Source: Pantoea eucalypti (GTDB taxonomy: Bacteria; Pseudomonadota; Gammaproteobacteria; Enterobacterales; Enterobacteriaceae). From it: DNA of 64,000 nt. The notes under the pieces were generated by a model that saw only the letters and a list, made by a program, of their open reading frames with translations, was not told where the DNA came from and ran no database searches. Made by a program: the position numbers and the translations under genes. Where the stretch lies: contig NZ_CP045720.1 in assembly GCF_009646115.1 (NCBI RefSeq), forward strand, positions 3,038,001 through 3,102,000, read 5' to 3'. Shown here in pieces: positions 18,225 through 27,782 of the stretch (position 1 is its first letter; each line of letters starts with the position of its first letter).

Positions 18225-19276
18225 TCCTTCCCTGGCCCCGTTAGCACGTTATTAATATCCTGAAGAGTGTTGTTATCACTCAGCATCTCTTCCAGCCATT
18301 CCGTCAGCGTCATGTCAGCCCAGCGGGCAGCTCGCTCCATTAAAAATGGAACCGGACTCGAGGGCTCAGACTGACGAAAAAAATGAGCAATCGTTAACAT
18401 CTGGGTGATCGCCAGATCGCGAGACATTTGCTGATTGCCTGATCCTGAAGCCAGCTCATTGGTTTTTAACACAGGCTGTTCGTCATTCCGTGCGAGAACA
18501 TTAAGCGACATGACATCTTCGCTGGTTGGTGTCACTAACCCGGCCAGTCGTTGTGAAAATGCCTGCAGGTCTTTAATTCCCTGAGCTGCCTGCCCTAGTG
18601 CTGGTCCTTCTTTTTGCGGATTCAGCGTCTGATATGTGGCTTCAAAATCTGCAAGACATACTGACAGCAGTAACAATTCATCAGACAGTCGTGCTAACTT
18701 TTCCGCTGACTGCCGGGAGGCCCAAAGGTGAAACGTTTCGGCTGAAAAATCCTCGCTGCCGCGTTCACCCGGAGCCATTGACGCCTGATGTTCATAAGCC
18801 AGTACCTTCCGCCAGTATTCGAGCGTGCTTTCAGGCTGACTGAGCAAAGGAAGCTGAATAATCAGATCAGACAGTTGCCGATCAAGCCGGCTGACGATGG
18901 CATGACTAATCAACAGGCCATCGTCATCGTCTTTCCTGGGCCAGCCACTGTCCCAGTAACGGGCAACAAAACGATGCAGAAAAGCAAGGCCTTCCCTGAT
19001 ACCGACAATCCCGTATTGCTGGCTGGTCCCTTCAACCAGCCAACAGGCGACCTGCAAGTCTTTACTGGTTTCACGCAGTATTGATGCGCTAAGACGTATT
19101 ACTTTTGGCCAGTCGGCTTTACGCAGGGGTGTCCGCCATTCGTCCTGTGGCAGAAAGTCCGGATCGCTCTCACGCGCCTGACGGATCTCTTCATATACAG
19201 ATTCATATTCCATGCATCTGCCCGCTGGCTGCCCTCCGGGCAGGGGCAAGAGAAGCTCGTCTAAATCAATTTTCAT
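18221..19276 (-). CDS. tssA: T6SS cap/baseplate protein TssA
   Basis: A 351-residue ImpA-family protein. The N-terminal ImpA_N domain is clear: LLLPLPGGQPAGRCMEYESVYEEI, DWPKVIRLSASILRETSKDLQVACWL, then GLAFLHRFVARYWDSGWP. TssA caps the growing sheath/tube and coordinates assembly. The short C-terminal region (after about 270; FFRQSEPSSPVPFLMERAARWADMTLTEWLEEML) is of the type that forms the TssA ring. It lies between the PAAR gene and tssJ, 12 bases after the former, and its stop overlaps tssJ. Confidence 0.93.
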   Translation of the reverse strand: MKIDLDELLLPLPGGQPAGRCMEYESVYEEIRQARESDPDFLPQDEWRTPLRKADWPKVIRLSASILRETSKDLQVACWLVEGTSQQYGIVGIREGLAFLHRFVARYWDSGWPRKDDDDGLLISHAIVSRLDRQLSDLIIQLPLLSQPESTLEYWRKVLAYEHQASMAPGERGSEDFSAETFHLWASRQSAEKLARLSDELLLLSVCLADFEATYQTLNPQKEGPALGQAAQGIKDLQAFSQRLAGLVTPTSEDVMSLNVLARNDEQPVLKTNELASGSGNQQMSRDLAITQMLTIAHFFRQSEPSSPVPFLMERAARWADMTLTEWLEEMLSDNNTLQDINNVLTGPGKE

Positions 19277-19288
19277 CCCTATGCCCTT

Positions 19289-19591
19289 TCATGAAATCAG
19301 CACTGTGACGCAACCTGCGACAACCGTTCCACCATGGGCACAGATGTCCCCCATACGCGCCGCTGGCTTACCACCAATGAATACGCAGGTACTTCCCGCC
19401 ACTAAACTGTCTGGTGGCCCCACACAGATGGCAAGCGATCCCACTGTCGCTGCAGGCACGCCGCCTATCAGCACCGTGGGTGTACCGGGCGTTGATACCG
19501 CCCCTCCCACATGAGGAATTGGCGGCACTCCCGGAGTGACCATCGGGCAGATATGCATATCGCCGACTCGTGCTGCTGGCTGTCCCATCAT
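19289..19591 (-). CDS. PAAR-domain spike-tip protein
   Basis: A 100-residue protein consisting only of a PAAR domain: repeats of the form PAARVGDMHICP, PTVLIGGVPAATVGS, and KPAARMGDICAHGG. PAAR proteins sharpen the VgrG spike and bind a zinc ion through His/Cys residues (H in GDMHICP and C/H in GDICAHGG are candidates). There is no toxin extension, so this is a naked tip that could still carry separate effectors. ATG 19591 follows AGGAG and overlaps the stop of the upstream gene; an adjacent ATG at 19588 is equivalent. Confidence 0.95.
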   Translation of the reverse strand: MMGQPAARVGDMHICPMVTPGVPPIPHVGGAVSTPGTPTVLIGGVPAATVGSLAICVGPPDSLVAGSTCVFIGGKPAARMGDICAHGGTVVAGCVTVLIS

Positions 19592-20100
19592 TCGTTCTCC
19601 TGCACCGGAAGCCAAAGAGAATAGAGTTGCCGTGCTCCAAAATCCGGCGTATCGGGTCCGGCAAGCCTGATGCTCAGGAGTCGCAACACGGTACAGAGCA
19701 TCAGGGGCGTAAGATGTTCGTCAGCATATACAGCTTCATATTCCGGCTGCGTCAGGCTTCCCGTCCAGAAAATCGCCAGGCCAAGAGCACCTGCAGGTGT
19801 GGAAAAACCCAGCGATTCAGCCTGATGAAAAATACGCCAGCGGTAGTTATCCTCGTAGGTTTTAAGCCAGTTACTGATATCGGCTTCAAATGCATGGGTG
19901 GATTCACCCGGCGGCAGCGTGCTGACTGAATGCGGTAGCAGCCAGGCAATCAATTTCTCAGCCGTACACGCGTTTACCCAGTACCCAAGCGCGTCTTCCC
20001 AGTGCAAAGCGGTCAGCAGGCTATGCATGTTTTCATGCCAGGACGCCGAATCCCGAATCTTCGCAACCCCTTCCGGGGATAAAATCTTAGACACAGTCAT
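19588..20100 (-). CDS. T6SS-associated protein, possibly DUF6931-like
   Basis: A 170-residue soluble protein located between vgrG and the PAAR gene. The arrangement ALGYWVNACTAEKLIAWLLPH followed by a helical segment (EDNYRWRIFHQAESLGFSTP) resembles the DUF6931 family that I associate with T6SS clusters; this assignment is tentative. Its place between spike and tip genes suggests a role in loading PAAR or effectors onto VgrG. ATG 20100 has GAGG 9 bases upstream and is preferred over ATG 20109. The stop overlaps the PAAR start. Confidence 0.6.
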   Translation of the reverse strand: MTVSKILSPEGVAKIRDSASWHENMHSLLTALHWEDALGYWVNACTAEKLIAWLLPHSVSTLPPGESTHAFEADISNWLKTYEDNYRWRIFHQAESLGFSTPAGALGLAIFWTGSLTQPEYEAVYADEHLTPLMLCTVLRLLSIRLAGPDTPDFGARQLYSLWLPVQENE

Positions 20101-20111
20101 TTTTGTCATCC

Positions 20112-22100
20112 TCAGCCAATCATGACCACGCCACCTTTGACCTGGGTCATGCCGCTTCCTTTGATCGTGACCATTGCACCACCCAGTTCTGCCGTGGCTG
20201 TCCCTTCAATTTTGATGGTGGTGCCGCTCAGCGTTATTCCGGCCGGGGTAATGGAGATTTTGCTGCTGCCCACTTTCAGCTCAACCGCCTGGGTTGACTC
20301 GATAACACAGCGCTTATCTGCCTTTATTGTGCTGCCTCCCCCGGATATGCTGAGTGAATGGCTTCCGTCTTTCAGATTTTGCTGCAGGTGACCATTAATT
20401 TTCAGGCTGTAATTCCCCTGCTGCAGACCCAGCGCCATGTTTCCCTGTTGAAGGAGGGTGTTAAAATCTCCCTGTTCCAGGGTCAGGTTACAATTTCCCT
20501 GATGCAGAATGAGCGCATCGTTTCCTTTGGTGATTTCCGTGGAGCGATCAGAGCCGATGGTCTCTTTAACCGCAGAAGTAACGGCCGTCGTCAGATTATT
20601 TTTGACCACCACATCCATATCTTTTTGGGCGACGAGAGTTAGCTTTTCTTCTCCTTTTTTGTCGTCAAAACGGAGCTGATGCCCCTCTTCCACTGAACCA
20701 TTGAGAGAACTTCTTGATACAAATCCCGCCTGTTCTTTCTCACCGGGCAGGTTAAGCAAAGGAAGGTTCCTGCCGTTGGAGACGGTGCCGGTAACAAGCG
20801 GATTGTCAGGATTGCCGAGCAGGAAACTAACCACCACCTCACTGCCGATGCGGGGGATGAACATGGCACCGAAGCGCGCGCCGCTCCAGGGCTGAGATAC
20901 CCTGACCCAGCAGGAACTGCTGTCATCATTCTTATTTTCGCTGTCCCAGGGGAACTGTATTTTTATGCGGCCGTACTCATCCGTATGCACATCTTCAGAG
21001 GCAGGACCGACCACAGTCGCCGTAAGTACTCCGGGTATGTCAGGTACGGGCGTGACACACTCAGGCCGCCACACTCTGGCGGTATCAAAAACTGACGCGT
21101 TACACTTAAAATCGGGTAAACCATCATCCAGGTTGCTGACAGCCTGAAATGTCAGGGAATGCATAATATATTCGCCTGCCTGATCAGGCAGCGACGTGAG
21201 ACAGAACGTCTCGCCGCAACTTAGCCACCATGCCTGAATGCGGGCATGCGCATAGCGGGTCTGCGCTTCAAGCTGCTCCATTTTCAGCCGTGCAGCGCTT
21301 TGCAGCGTCTCCCGGTCACTCAGGTCATACGCATCAACGAAACTGATCCCCTGAGCACTGTATTCCAGGTTATTACACAGACATTCGCCCTCTGCGGTAG
21401 CCGCCTGTTCGAAACTGAACGCTTTATAATGAACAGAAGACACTGCCAGACTTACACGGGATGACCAGCTCGAAATGCCGCCATCCTCACCCTTTCCCGC
21501 TTCAGGCTGATAGGCCAGCTCAGGTGTTATTGCACGGTAGTGACCGGATGGATGATCGGCCAGGACAAGCGTATGTCGATCTTTGGTCTGGCAGAAGAAA
21601 TAGTAAATTCCTTCCTGCTCAAGAAGTCGGCTGATAAAATCAAAGTCCGATTCACGGTATTGAATACAGTATTCATGCGGTGCATAACTGCCATGTAACC
21701 GCAGGTCAATATCGGTGATGTTATTCCCGCGTAACAAACGACACACCAGGTCGGGTACCGTTATATTCTGATATACGGACAGATTACGGCCCATTTTCAG
21801 CAGAGCCAGGCGAGGCTGTAACCGTGCGTGCCAGGTACAGATCCCCCTGTCATCGCTTTCTTCTTCCATTTCTGTTACGACCCCCTGCACATAACGCGAG
21901 CGCTGTCCTGAACCAACATGGCAGGCAAGTTCCTCACCCAGCAAACTCGCCGTTTCTGACGATGTCAGTGTTGAACGAAAGCGGATTGTGAAGTCGTACG
22001 GCGCAGACAACTGTTCTTTACCTTCCAGGGACAACAGAACCAGAGACGATGCAGACTGTCCGACAAAACGGATAAAGCGATTTTCCTGACCTGATAACAT
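20112..22100 (-). CDS. vgrG: T6SS spike protein VgrG (TssI)
   Basis: A 662-residue spike protein with the gp27-like N-terminus (SLEGKEQLSAPYDFTI), the gp5-like OB-fold/needle around residues 370-470 (ATVVGPASEDVHTDEYGRIKIQF, WVRVSQPWSG, GAMFIPRIGSEVVVSF, GNPDNP), and a C-terminal beta-helix. In the beta-helix, a QGN/QGD motif recurs four times at about 10-11 residue spacing (between about 550 and 600). It ends in short glycine/valine repeats without an added enzymatic domain, so it is a structural VgrG. It trimerises on the Hcp tube. It is followed 11 bases later by the DUF6931-like gene and then PAAR. Confidence 0.96.
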   Translation of the reverse strand: MLSGQENRFIRFVGQSASSLVLLSLEGKEQLSAPYDFTIRFRSTLTSSETASLLGEELACHVGSGQRSRYVQGVVTEMEEESDDRGICTWHARLQPRLALLKMGRNLSVYQNITVPDLVCRLLRGNNITDIDLRLHGSYAPHEYCIQYRESDFDFISRLLEQEGIYYFFCQTKDRHTLVLADHPSGHYRAITPELAYQPEAGKGEDGGISSWSSRVSLAVSSVHYKAFSFEQAATAEGECLCNNLEYSAQGISFVDAYDLSDRETLQSAARLKMEQLEAQTRYAHARIQAWWLSCGETFCLTSLPDQAGEYIMHSLTFQAVSNLDDGLPDFKCNASVFDTARVWRPECVTPVPDIPGVLTATVVGPASEDVHTDEYGRIKIQFPWDSENKNDDSSSCWVRVSQPWSGARFGAMFIPRIGSEVVVSFLLGNPDNPLVTGTVSNGRNLPLLNLPGEKEQAGFVSRSSLNGSVEEGHQLRFDDKKGEEKLTLVAQKDMDVVVKNNLTTAVTSAVKETIGSDRSTEITKGNDALILHQGNCNLTLEQGDFNTLLQQGNMALGLQQGNYSLKINGHLQQNLKDGSHSLSISGGGSTIKADKRCVIESTQAVELKVGSSKISITPAGITLSGTTIKIEGTATAELGGAMVTIKGSGMTQVKGGVVMIG

Positions 22101-22104
22101 TTAT

Positions 22105-23040
22105 TTATTCCTGTTCACGGCACACGGGTAAATAAACACGATGAAAACCTGGTCCGGGCTGCCCGAGACAAAGATCCACACCGAGACATCCCCCCGGGAC
22201 GCCGTGGCGATCATGTTTTGTAATTATTTCGACCGAGAATGCCAGTCCGGGACCAACATATTCGCGAATGCGTTTTAACAGGTCGGCATAGAATTTTCCG
22301 CCAGGCAGATACTGTGGCGCATGACTTAATGGCAACGGGCCCAATTCCACTGTAAAGCCGGAAGCCCTGTCTCTGCGCATCTGACCCAGCATAGGGGCCT
22401 GTCCCAGAGTCAGCCTGACATGACCAAGATGACAACACTGCTCAGAAGGAACCTTCAGCCATCCTCCGGTGAAAGAACGCACTCGGGCGGGAACGGAAAA
22501 AAGGTTTTCCAGCCATGTTTCAAGGTTCAGGGCTGACCGCACAGGGTGCATAAAAAGACCTGCGAAGGCTTCATTCTGAAGCGCAGGAGCAGACTGCATG
22601 ACGCCAGCCAGCCCCAGCAACGCCTCGCTGAGAGGGCGTTGACTGTTCAACTCATACGAGGCGTAATAGTGATATTTAAGCCAGGCCAGATAACGCAGGG
22701 CATGCAATCTGTTATTAAAGATATCAATAAATGCTTTCGCCGTTTTATCACCGTATCGGTAATAGCGCTCCAGCATCCATTCTGTATACGTCGTGGGTAG
22801 TGCTCCCAGAGCACCCGTCATTCCATACATCAGAACCTCAACCTGCCATACTCCCTCTTCCGTTCTGATAATTTGACCCACTTCGCCTGCTGGAGCGTCA
22901 AGTGAAAGAGGCGATACAAAACTGATATCACTGGTCAGCGATTTTGTTCCGTTACTCTCAGGTCGTTCCTTCAGGCGCCGCAACATCAGGCGAACCTGCT
23001 GGAAAAAGTTATATCGGCTGAAAATCGTACTTAAATCCAC
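22105..23040 (-). CDS. tssG: T6SS baseplate protein TssG
   Basis: A 311-residue baseplate wedge subunit (VasB/ImpH family). The family pattern appears as YNFFQQVRLMLRR near the start, then FVSPLSLDAPAGEV, MYGMTGALGALPTTYTEWML and a C-terminal LGPLPLSHAPQYLPGG. The start is set at GTG 23040 because GGGAGG lies at ideal distance and the product then begins like other TssG proteins; a longer GTG start at 23067 has no site. It overlaps the end of tssF by 10 bases, indicating coupling. It binds TssF in a 2:1 TssF:TssG wedge. Confidence 0.93.
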   Translation of the reverse strand: MDLSTIFSRYNFFQQVRLMLRRLKERPESNGTKSLTSDISFVSPLSLDAPAGEVGQIIRTEEGVWQVEVLMYGMTGALGALPTTYTEWMLERYYRYGDKTAKAFIDIFNNRLHALRYLAWLKYHYYASYELNSQRPLSEALLGLAGVMQSAPALQNEAFAGLFMHPVRSALNLETWLENLFSVPARVRSFTGGWLKVPSEQCCHLGHVRLTLGQAPMLGQMRRDRASGFTVELGPLPLSHAPQYLPGGKFYADLLKRIREYVGPGLAFSVEIITKHDRHGVPGGCLGVDLCLGQPGPGFHRVYLPVCREQE

Positions 23041-24833
23041 GACAGCCTCCCGCTCCGCACAGGCCACACTCGCCGGCTTTCCTGATGAAATTCGATGCAG
23101 GTTACGACCTGTGAAAAGCTGTTTACTGGTGCATAAAGCGAAAGAAAGTGCTCAATAAAACGACAGAATAGAAAATACTCAGGTTCTTCTGCGGCGGAAC
23201 TTTGGAAAGTCACACAGATCTCAACCCCACGCGCCATTGACAGGGGATCGTTGCTCACCAGACGAGCGGTCACAGGTGTTACAACGACATGTTTGATTAA
23301 TCCGATCAGCTGCTGAATAGCGGGATTATCATTAATGTTATATAGCGCAAATGTTTCTTTAAGGACCTGAACCCCGTTATCGCCGCTGATGAGCATATGA
23401 TTGAGGGATAAATGCGAGATGAGCCGCCAGCGTGAAGCCTGTTTTACCTGCTGAGAGACGGTTCGCGTGGGCCGCGTGAGTGCCGTAATGGTCACTCCCG
23501 CTACTGCCAGATCCGACTCGAAATCCCCTTCAGGATTACCATTGCGTATGCTGGAGGGTATATCCCGGTCATAGCAGGTCAGTTCTATATTAATCAAGTC
23601 ATTCTTCGGCGTCAGAGGCTTTTCACCGCGGTCGGAAAAAGCAATAAACAGGCGGTTTGCAGGGCCACTTTCATCAACGGTTTCACGCTGCATACACTGC
23701 CAGTATGTCCCCTGCTCTCCCCCTGTAACGGAATGCGACAGACCAAACAGCGGCGCGATATCCCTTGTGCTGATTTCATTACCCGTTTTGTGCGTGGCAC
23801 AAACGCGGTTCACTGACCATATTCCTATAGCATCACCATGACGGATATCGGGTCTCACAGGATATTCCGCAGTATCATCGTGCGGAACCAGAGGTTCAGC
23901 GCGCATTGGAAAAAGGTTTACTGCCGGCGTACAGTGCAGCCGGAAAAAATGTCGGTCAACCGAGCAAGCAATTTTATCCAGCATTGCAACCATCGCGCAC
24001 TGGCGAAAACGCAGCCTGAACAACATGACCTCATTCGATGTCACAGTGAGTCCTGCGGGCAGGCTGAAATCAATAAAATGGAACTTCTGAGGGAAATAAA
24101 AATAATCCTGAAGCAGAGCATAGACCGGTGATATACGGGGATCGCATTCGAGAATACTCTCTGCACGGTTAAATCCCACGACCTGAATATCAGATTCAGA
24201 AAGTAAATAATGCTTTTCTCCGCAAACCAGTGAAAAGGCTTCAATCTCATCATTTATCAGTGTGTAAAGTATATTCACTGCCAGACTGCTGCCATTAAGA
24301 TAAAAGCGCAGTGAGGGTGAATTCAGGATTGCTCCCGGCCAGACCTGAAGCCGTAATTCCAGTTGCCAGCGCAGAGTGCTGTTATCAAACCTGAGACTTG
24401 TTTCCTCAAGCGTCATGGGCTCCATAATGACCGGGTAAAGCGTCCTGAAATGGCAGACATGCTCCTCTGATTGTCGGGTATAGAGCATTGTCCCGGCCTC
24501 AACCTCACAGCCAGTGGTCAGTCCGCTGATTCTTTTGTCAGGCTGCATCTGTACAATACATACCGACGGGTACGGCCGGAGAAACTGAGGAGCCAGAACG
24601 GTCAGCAGAGCTTCGGTTACTTCAGGCATATCCTCATCCAGACGCTGCTGAATTTGCGCAGTAACAAGTGCAAAAGACTCGATGATCCGCTCAACGTGCG
24701 GATCCTCGGACAGTCCATCTGACATGCCAAGACGTCGGGCAACCTTCGGAAAATGACGGGAAAACCGTTTTCCGTATTTTCTGAGATAGCTCAACTCATT
24801 CTGATAATAAGAAAGCAACTTCTTTGACAGCAT
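23031..24833 (-). CDS. tssF: T6SS baseplate protein TssF
   Basis: A 600-residue baseplate wedge subunit (VasA/ImpG family). The N-terminus LLSYYQNELSYLRKYGKRFSRHFPKVA and DPHVERIIESFALVTAQI are diagnostic (Y...EL..LR..G..F....P..A..L and DP.VERLLE). The C-terminus CIEFHQESRRVWPVRSG also fits. ATG 24833 is used; a GTG 12 bases upstream is possible, and neither has a strong ribosome binding site, so coupling to tssE (stop 15 bases upstream) is likely. Confidence 0.94.
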   Translation of the reverse strand: MLSKKLLSYYQNELSYLRKYGKRFSRHFPKVARRLGMSDGLSEDPHVERIIESFALVTAQIQQRLDEDMPEVTEALLTVLAPQFLRPYPSVCIVQMQPDKRISGLTTGCEVEAGTMLYTRQSEEHVCHFRTLYPVIMEPMTLEETSLRFDNSTLRWQLELRLQVWPGAILNSPSLRFYLNGSSLAVNILYTLINDEIEAFSLVCGEKHYLLSESDIQVVGFNRAESILECDPRISPVYALLQDYFYFPQKFHFIDFSLPAGLTVTSNEVMLFRLRFRQCAMVAMLDKIACSVDRHFFRLHCTPAVNLFPMRAEPLVPHDDTAEYPVRPDIRHGDAIGIWSVNRVCATHKTGNEISTRDIAPLFGLSHSVTGGEQGTYWQCMQRETVDESGPANRLFIAFSDRGEKPLTPKNDLINIELTCYDRDIPSSIRNGNPEGDFESDLAVAGVTITALTRPTRTVSQQVKQASRWRLISHLSLNHMLISGDNGVQVLKETFALYNINDNPAIQQLIGLIKHVVVTPVTARLVSNDPLSMARGVEICVTFQSSAAEEPEYFLFCRFIEHFLSLYAPVNSFSQVVTCIEFHQESRRVWPVRSGRLSWI

Positions 24834-24847
24834 GTCAGAAACCACTG

Positions 24848-25255
24848 TTAACGTAATGAGAAATGGCTGAGGACGTCATCCCATTCCAGATAAAAACGGA
24901 TGGGAGCATTATTTTTTTCAGCCTCAATAATAAAGGAACTGCATCCATAACTTTCGTTTCCGGCGGACACCATGACGTCTTTTAAACGCGGTTCGAAAAG
25001 CTGAAGCGCATGTAAAATGCGGGATTCAAGAATAATATTTCTATCACTTCTGGATATCCCTCCCGGAAACACATCGCTGATACCGTAGTTAATGACCGAC
25101 TGACATATTTCAGGCATGTCTGAAACGTGGTAGTGCCGAGGCCTGGATGAGAGCAGCATCAATAGCTCCGCTGCGAGCACCCCGTCATCCGAAATAATTT
25201 CCGGGATTTCATCCTGGGCGACAGGATTATCATCAGACAGCAGCTGTAAAAGCAT
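24848..25255 (-). CDS. tssE: T6SS baseplate protein TssE (gp25-like)
   Basis: A 135-residue gp25-like protein that joins baseplate and first sheath ring. The family core is present: VINYGISDVFPGG, then ILHALQLFEPRLKDVMVS (the EPRL motif with preceding I...I..FEPR) and a C-terminal PIRFYLEWD beta strand. GGGAA precedes ATG 25255. Short intergenic space of 45 bases to hcp upstream, 15 bases or fewer to tssF downstream. Confidence 0.92.
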   Translation of the reverse strand: MLLQLLSDDNPVAQDEIPEIISDDGVLAAELLMLLSSRPRHYHVSDMPEICQSVINYGISDVFPGGISRSDRNIILESRILHALQLFEPRLKDVMVSAGNESYGCSSFIIEAEKNNAPIRFYLEWDDVLSHFSLR

Positions 25256-25300
25256 AATGTTCCCATAAGCAGCACGCTATAAAGCGCGCTGCCGCTTAAC

Positions 25301-25795
25301 TTAAAGTTTGGTATTAGTGACTTGATTCCAGCCAACAGGACCCTGTTTACTGGTTGAACCTTCAGACGTAATCATACTGGTCTGGAACTTAACCGAGCCA
25401 AATACCATGGCAAGCTGCTCATCAGGTATACCGTTTGAATTATGCAGGCTGATGTTATGGCTGGTAAAAATGCAATTCTCAAATTCCCAGCGGCAAATTT
25501 CATTATCTTTATTGTCAGTTTTGACGTTCAGCGCAATAATCACTTTTTTAACGTTGGTTCCCTGCGCAACCATATCAACCAGTTGGGTTGATGTGGCATC
25601 CAGCGCCTTCGCAATAGAAATATCTTCAAAATGCACGCCGCTGCTATTCAGTTGCCCACTGCCATTATCAATACTGGCCTGGCTATGCACGCCCATTGAT
25701 GCATGACCGATAGCAATCCACTGTTTATACTGTTTATCAGTTACAATTCCTTTTACACCGTCGATTTGCATAAATAGATTACTTGCACTGGACAT
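25301..25795 (-). CDS. hcp: T6SS tube protein Hcp (TssD)
   Basis: A 164-residue Hcp, the hexameric ring that stacks into the inner tube and may carry small effectors in its lumen. Typical features are FMQIDGVKGIVTDKQYKQWI at the start and VHFEDISIAKALDATSTQLVDMV in the middle. No C-terminal extension. AGGAGA precedes the ATG. It lies between tssC and tssE, the usual place for the structural hcp of a cluster. Confidence 0.95.
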   Translation of the reverse strand: MSSASNLFMQIDGVKGIVTDKQYKQWIAIGHASMGVHSQASIDNGSGQLNSSGVHFEDISIAKALDATSTQLVDMVAQGTNVKKVIIALNVKTDNKDNEICRWEFENCIFTSHNISLHNSNGIPDEQLAMVFGSVKFQTSMITSEGSTSKQGPVGWNQVTNTKL

Positions 25796-25824
25796 ATCTT
25801 CTCCTGGTTATAATACGTTTTTTA

Positions 25825-27300
25825 TCAGCCTGCCGATGCAGGTAATTCAGCTACAAGCCGAAGCGACATCGTCAGTCCCTCAAGCTGGAAGTGAGGCCTC
25901 AGATAGGCCACGGCACGATAGCTTCCGGGACATCCCGGGACATCCACTACCTCAATCCGGGCTTCGCGCAGCGGATGGCTGGCCTTAATATGCAGGCCGA
26001 CATTGTCAGAGCCCACCACATATTGATTAATCCAGTTTTGCAGGAAGTTCTGACATTCTGTTCTGGACATAAAACTGCCGACTTTATCCCGCACAATCGA
26101 TTTAAGGTAATGAGCAAACCTTGATGTGGTCATAATGTACTGCAGCTGGTTTGATAACCGCGCATTCGCGTTTGCAAGGTTGGAGTCATATTTCCGCGGT
26201 TTATTTGCCGACTGCACAGCGAAAAAGGCGGCATAATCCGTTCCTTTGCAGTACACCAGAGGAATGAACCCGAGGTCTGCTAACTCTTTTTCACGGCGGT
26301 CGGAGATAGCCACTTCCGTTGGACACTGCAATACCTTCTCGCCGGTATGCGAAATGTAGTTATACACCGGCATCGACTTCACCAGACCACCACCTTCAAC
26401 ACCGCGAATAGCCGCACACCATCCATGATCTTCAAAAGCAGAAATCATTCGGCCGGCCAGTTCATAGGCGGCATTGATCCACAGATAGCTGGCTCCCTCA
26501 CGGCTCTCGTCGATTTTCTCTTCGAAATTGAACATCTCTACTGGTGTTGTTTTGGCACCATAAGGCAGGCGACCTATAACCCGGGGAAGTGTGAGTCCAA
26601 CGTAGCGGGCGTCGTCGCTCTGTCGGAAAGAACGCCAGCGGATATAGTCTGACGTGTCAAAAAGCTTGCCGAGATCCCGGGGACGCGGCATCTCCTGAAA
26701 GTTATTCATACCAAACATGCCGGCATCCGCTGCCGTGAGGAAAGGGGCGTGAGCCGCCGCCGCAACATGAGAAATCTGCTCCAGCAGATATAAATCTTCC
26801 GGCATGGCGTCGAATTCAAAATCGCCCACAAATGCGGAGTACGGCTCTCCACCAAAAGTGCCGTATTCGCTCTCATAGACGCTTTTGAACAGGACTGACT
26901 GGTCAAAATCAGAGGCAGATTTAAAATCGCGGATCAGCTCTTTTTTGGTACAATTCAACACCCGGACTTTCGTGTTTTCCGTAACGCTGCTCTGAACCAG
27001 CTTCTGCAGACCCCGCCACGAAGATTCCATTTTCTGAAACGCTGGCGCCTGCATGATTTTGCTGATCTGCGCCGAAAGAAGGGCATCAATGACTGTGATG
27101 CGCTCCTCAATGCTACCCACCAGGTCATTACTTACAACAACAGCGCCTGTTGCCACCTCACTGAGGAAACTGTCAAGCTGAGACCTCAGCTTGCTGCGAT
27201 CAGACTCACGCCTGATAGCCTGGGTATTGTCAATTATCTGATCAAGGTAATCGGCACTGACCGCCTCTGTGACTGCAGCCTGCATTTCCTCAGCACTCAT
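25825..27300 (-). CDS. tssC: T6SS sheath large subunit TssC
   Basis: A 491-residue sheath protein (VipB/ImpD family). Diagnostic segments include RITVIDALLSAQISKIMQAPAFQKMESSWRGL, EYGTFGGEPYSAFVGDFEF and the C-terminal CPGSYRAVAYLRPHFQLEGL. With TssB it forms the contractile sheath around Hcp and is later unfolded by ClpV. The start overlaps the tssB stop by 4 bases (ATGA), as in most clusters. Confidence 0.97.
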   Translation of the reverse strand: MSAEEMQAAVTEAVSADYLDQIIDNTQAIRRESDRSKLRSQLDSFLSEVATGAVVVSNDLVGSIEERITVIDALLSAQISKIMQAPAFQKMESSWRGLQKLVQSSVTENTKVRVLNCTKKELIRDFKSASDFDQSVLFKSVYESEYGTFGGEPYSAFVGDFEFDAMPEDLYLLEQISHVAAAAHAPFLTAADAGMFGMNNFQEMPRPRDLGKLFDTSDYIRWRSFRQSDDARYVGLTLPRVIGRLPYGAKTTPVEMFNFEEKIDESREGASYLWINAAYELAGRMISAFEDHGWCAAIRGVEGGGLVKSMPVYNYISHTGEKVLQCPTEVAISDRREKELADLGFIPLVYCKGTDYAAFFAVQSANKPRKYDSNLANANARLSNQLQYIMTTSRFAHYLKSIVRDKVGSFMSRTECQNFLQNWINQYVVGSDNVGLHIKASHPLREARIEVVDVPGCPGSYRAVAYLRPHFQLEGLTMSLRLVAELPASAG

Positions 27301-27782
27301 TCTGCCTCTTCTCCCACATTATCAACTTTCGTTTCTGAAGGCTGATTGGCCAGCAGTTCCGCCAGTTGTTCTTTCAGGCGATCATTACTGGCTGTACGGT
27401 TGCGTAAATCACTCAGTTGCTCCCGCAGCTCAAGTAGTTTTTTCAGAGGCTCCACCTGTAGAGCTATATTTTCAGGAGCGAAATCCTCAATAGAATTGAA
27501 ACGCAGTGCGACCGACAGCTTTCCATCGTCATTATTCAGTTCATTATCAACCAGCATTTCGATTTCAGGCTTCATGCCCTGCATCACTTCATTAAAATTG
27601 TCTTTATCAATCTGAACAAAGCGTCGCTCACGAAGGGGCTTTTTTTCATCCGAAAATTCGCCCATCACACCAATAACCAGTGGCAACTCTTTCTGGGTTT
27701 CCGCGCCACCAACTTCAACGTCATAGGTAATATGCACGCGTGGCGGCCGGGCCTTGCCCAGTTTACTTTGGGTTTCTGACAT
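27297..27782 (-). CDS. tssB: T6SS sheath small subunit TssB
   Basis: A 161-residue sheath protein (VipA/ImpB family). The opening KLGKARPPRVHITYDVEVGGAE, LPLVIGVMGEFSD and FVQIDKDNFNEVM are family hallmarks. It is the first gene of the minus-strand T6SS run, so the operon promoter should lie in the AT-rich region to its right (27783 onward). I found no clear sigma-54 or Fur site there by eye. Confidence 0.97.
   Translation of the reverse strand: MSETQSKLGKARPPRVHITYDVEVGGAETQKELPLVIGVMGEFSDEKKPLRERRFVQIDKDNFNEVMQGMKPEIEMLVDNELNNDDGKLSVALRFNSIEDFAPENIALQVEPLKKLLELREQLSDLRNRTASNDRLKEQLAELLANQPSETKVDNVGEEAE

Noticed and set aside
20112..22100. VgrG with a fused effector domain
   Set aside because: The protein ends in short beta-helix repeats; there is no extra domain after the needle.
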